A stretch of DNA of 64,000 bases from Paramecium sonneborni (taxonomy: Eukaryota; Ciliophora; Oligohymenophorea; Peniculida; Parameciidae), in contig CAJJDN010000041.1 of the NCBI GenBank assembly GCA_905182985.1, positions 224,059 to 288,058 of the forward strand. Reading direction: 5' to 3'. Of the stretch, positions 63,205 to 64,000 are shown piece by piece; position 1 is the stretch's first letter; each line of letters begins with the position of its first letter. The translations under genes were made by a program, and so were the position numbers. Below the pieces are notes generated by a model, which saw nothing but the letters and a program-made list of their open reading frames with translations, made no database searches and had not been told where the DNA came from.

Positions 63205-64000
63205 TCATTATTCTTCTATATTTTCTTTATCATTATCTAATTCTTCTATTTAAAGTGCTCTACCAAAAGGGAAAAATTTAGTTTCTTTTTCTTTGATACA
63301 TTTATTAACATATTTTTCCAACGCATTACAATCATTGGGATCTTTATTTTTAATATAAATAATGTAATATAGCATATGATATACACTATGTTCTAAGTAA
63401 ATATGATAATGCCAACCCTTGGTACCTCTATTAAAATAATAAATTAAAATAATACTTAGTATCAATATCATTTTTTTCTTAGCTACATATAAAGCACTTG
63501 CCTTCAATTTCTTTAACCAAAGCTTATCTTTCATCTCTTAATTCTCCAAAAGTATCCAAAATAATACCAAATATGATTTAGATAAAAAGGATATTAAAAA
63601 TGATGAAAAATGTGAAATCAAAAAAGTATCTACCCCAATATAATGTAGGATCATCATAAGCATCAGGATAACTAATTAATGATTCTCCTAAACCTCCACC
63701 GTTCCTCAATCCAAAATTGATAGTTGAAGTAACAGCAAGAATGAAGGTTTAACCAAAAACACCATTTTCAGCATCAAACATATAATCAAAATTTGAGAAT
63801 GCAATAATAGCATAAATTAATAAACCAATTAATCCTAAGAAGGAAAAAATTGCTAAATTTCTACCATTTGATGTAATAGATCTTATAATATTTTAGAGAT
63901 CCTCTGATCTTTTAATTATGTCTAATAAGAGTACAGCATAAATGTAAGGATTAAAAAAGGCATATACTGTTAGGCCAAAAATACAGATCTATATATTTAA
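63205..64000 (-). CDS. IP3-receptor/ryanodine-type calcium release channel, C-terminal part
   Basis: The 5' end is outside the window; about 255 codons are visible, with one 28-nt intron (63428-63455). Order: a hydrophobic segment (IFSFLGLIGLLIYAIIAFSN), pore loop with selectivity filter NFGLRNGGGLGES, the last membrane segment (FFIIFNILFIQIIFGIILDT), then the hallmark linker FGELRDERQALVKEIEGKCF ICS, followed by the zinc-like H-x4-H region (HYHIYLEHSVYHMLYYIIYI) and a short acidic tail. This matches the IP3 receptor C-terminus (canonical filter GGGVGD). In Paramecium this superfamily forms several calcium-release-channel groups; I cannot assign which. Confidence 0.9.

Overview
The window comes from the somatic (macronuclear) genome of a ciliate, most likely a Paramecium. 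The DNA is strongly AT-rich. Conserved proteins (eS8, BCAT, VPS13, MOB1) read through many TAA and TAG codons as glutamine and end only at TGA. Most introns are 21-30 nt, begin GTA and end TAG or AAG, and fit the protein families exactly. Genes lie tens of bases apart on both strands. A single N at 22810 marks a draft scaffold join.

Layout. 1-5.3 kb: a broken coiled-coil fragment, two genes of unknown function, and a TMEM181/Wntless-like membrane protein. 6.0-8.2 kb: MOB1 and branched-chain aminotransferase. 8.3-11.2 kb (minus): a Josephin/ataxin-3-like protease with a Q/N repeat tail, and a PH-kinase. 11.3-20.6 kb: a basic unknown, a CCCH zinc-finger protein, coiled-coil proteins, an MFS transporter and an FAD oxidoreductase. 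20.6-26.2 kb: an alveolin-like protein, TTLL9 (present 1.2 times because of the join) and a small HTH protein. 26.9-29.7 kb (minus): a poorly resolved lysine-rich gene and a CCZ1 homologue with broken frames. 30.2-35.4 kb: an STPG2-like SHIPPO protein, a tail-anchored coiled-coil protein, two small minus-strand genes and eS8. 35.4-38.7 kb (minus): a polycystin with C2 and DPY30-like modules. 38.7-50.5 kb: VPS13 (about 3,300 aa) and a ciliate membrane protein. 51.0-56.6 kb (minus): two unknowns, a Rab6-like GTPase, an unresolved gene and a CK1-like kinase. 57.3-63.1 kb: small ORFs, CFAP57 (minus) and a small secreted protein. 63.2-64.0 kb: the C-terminal end of an IP3-receptor-type calcium channel that runs off the window.

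Theme. Several genes serve the cilium and cortex (TTLL9, CFAP57, STPG2-like, alveolin-like, polycystin). Others serve membrane traffic (VPS13, Rab6, CCZ1). There is no operon-like organisation: neighbours look independent, and ordinary housekeeping genes are interleaved. Exon boundaries were checked by hand. Where exon lengths sum to a whole number of codons this is stated; where they do not, the problem is stated.
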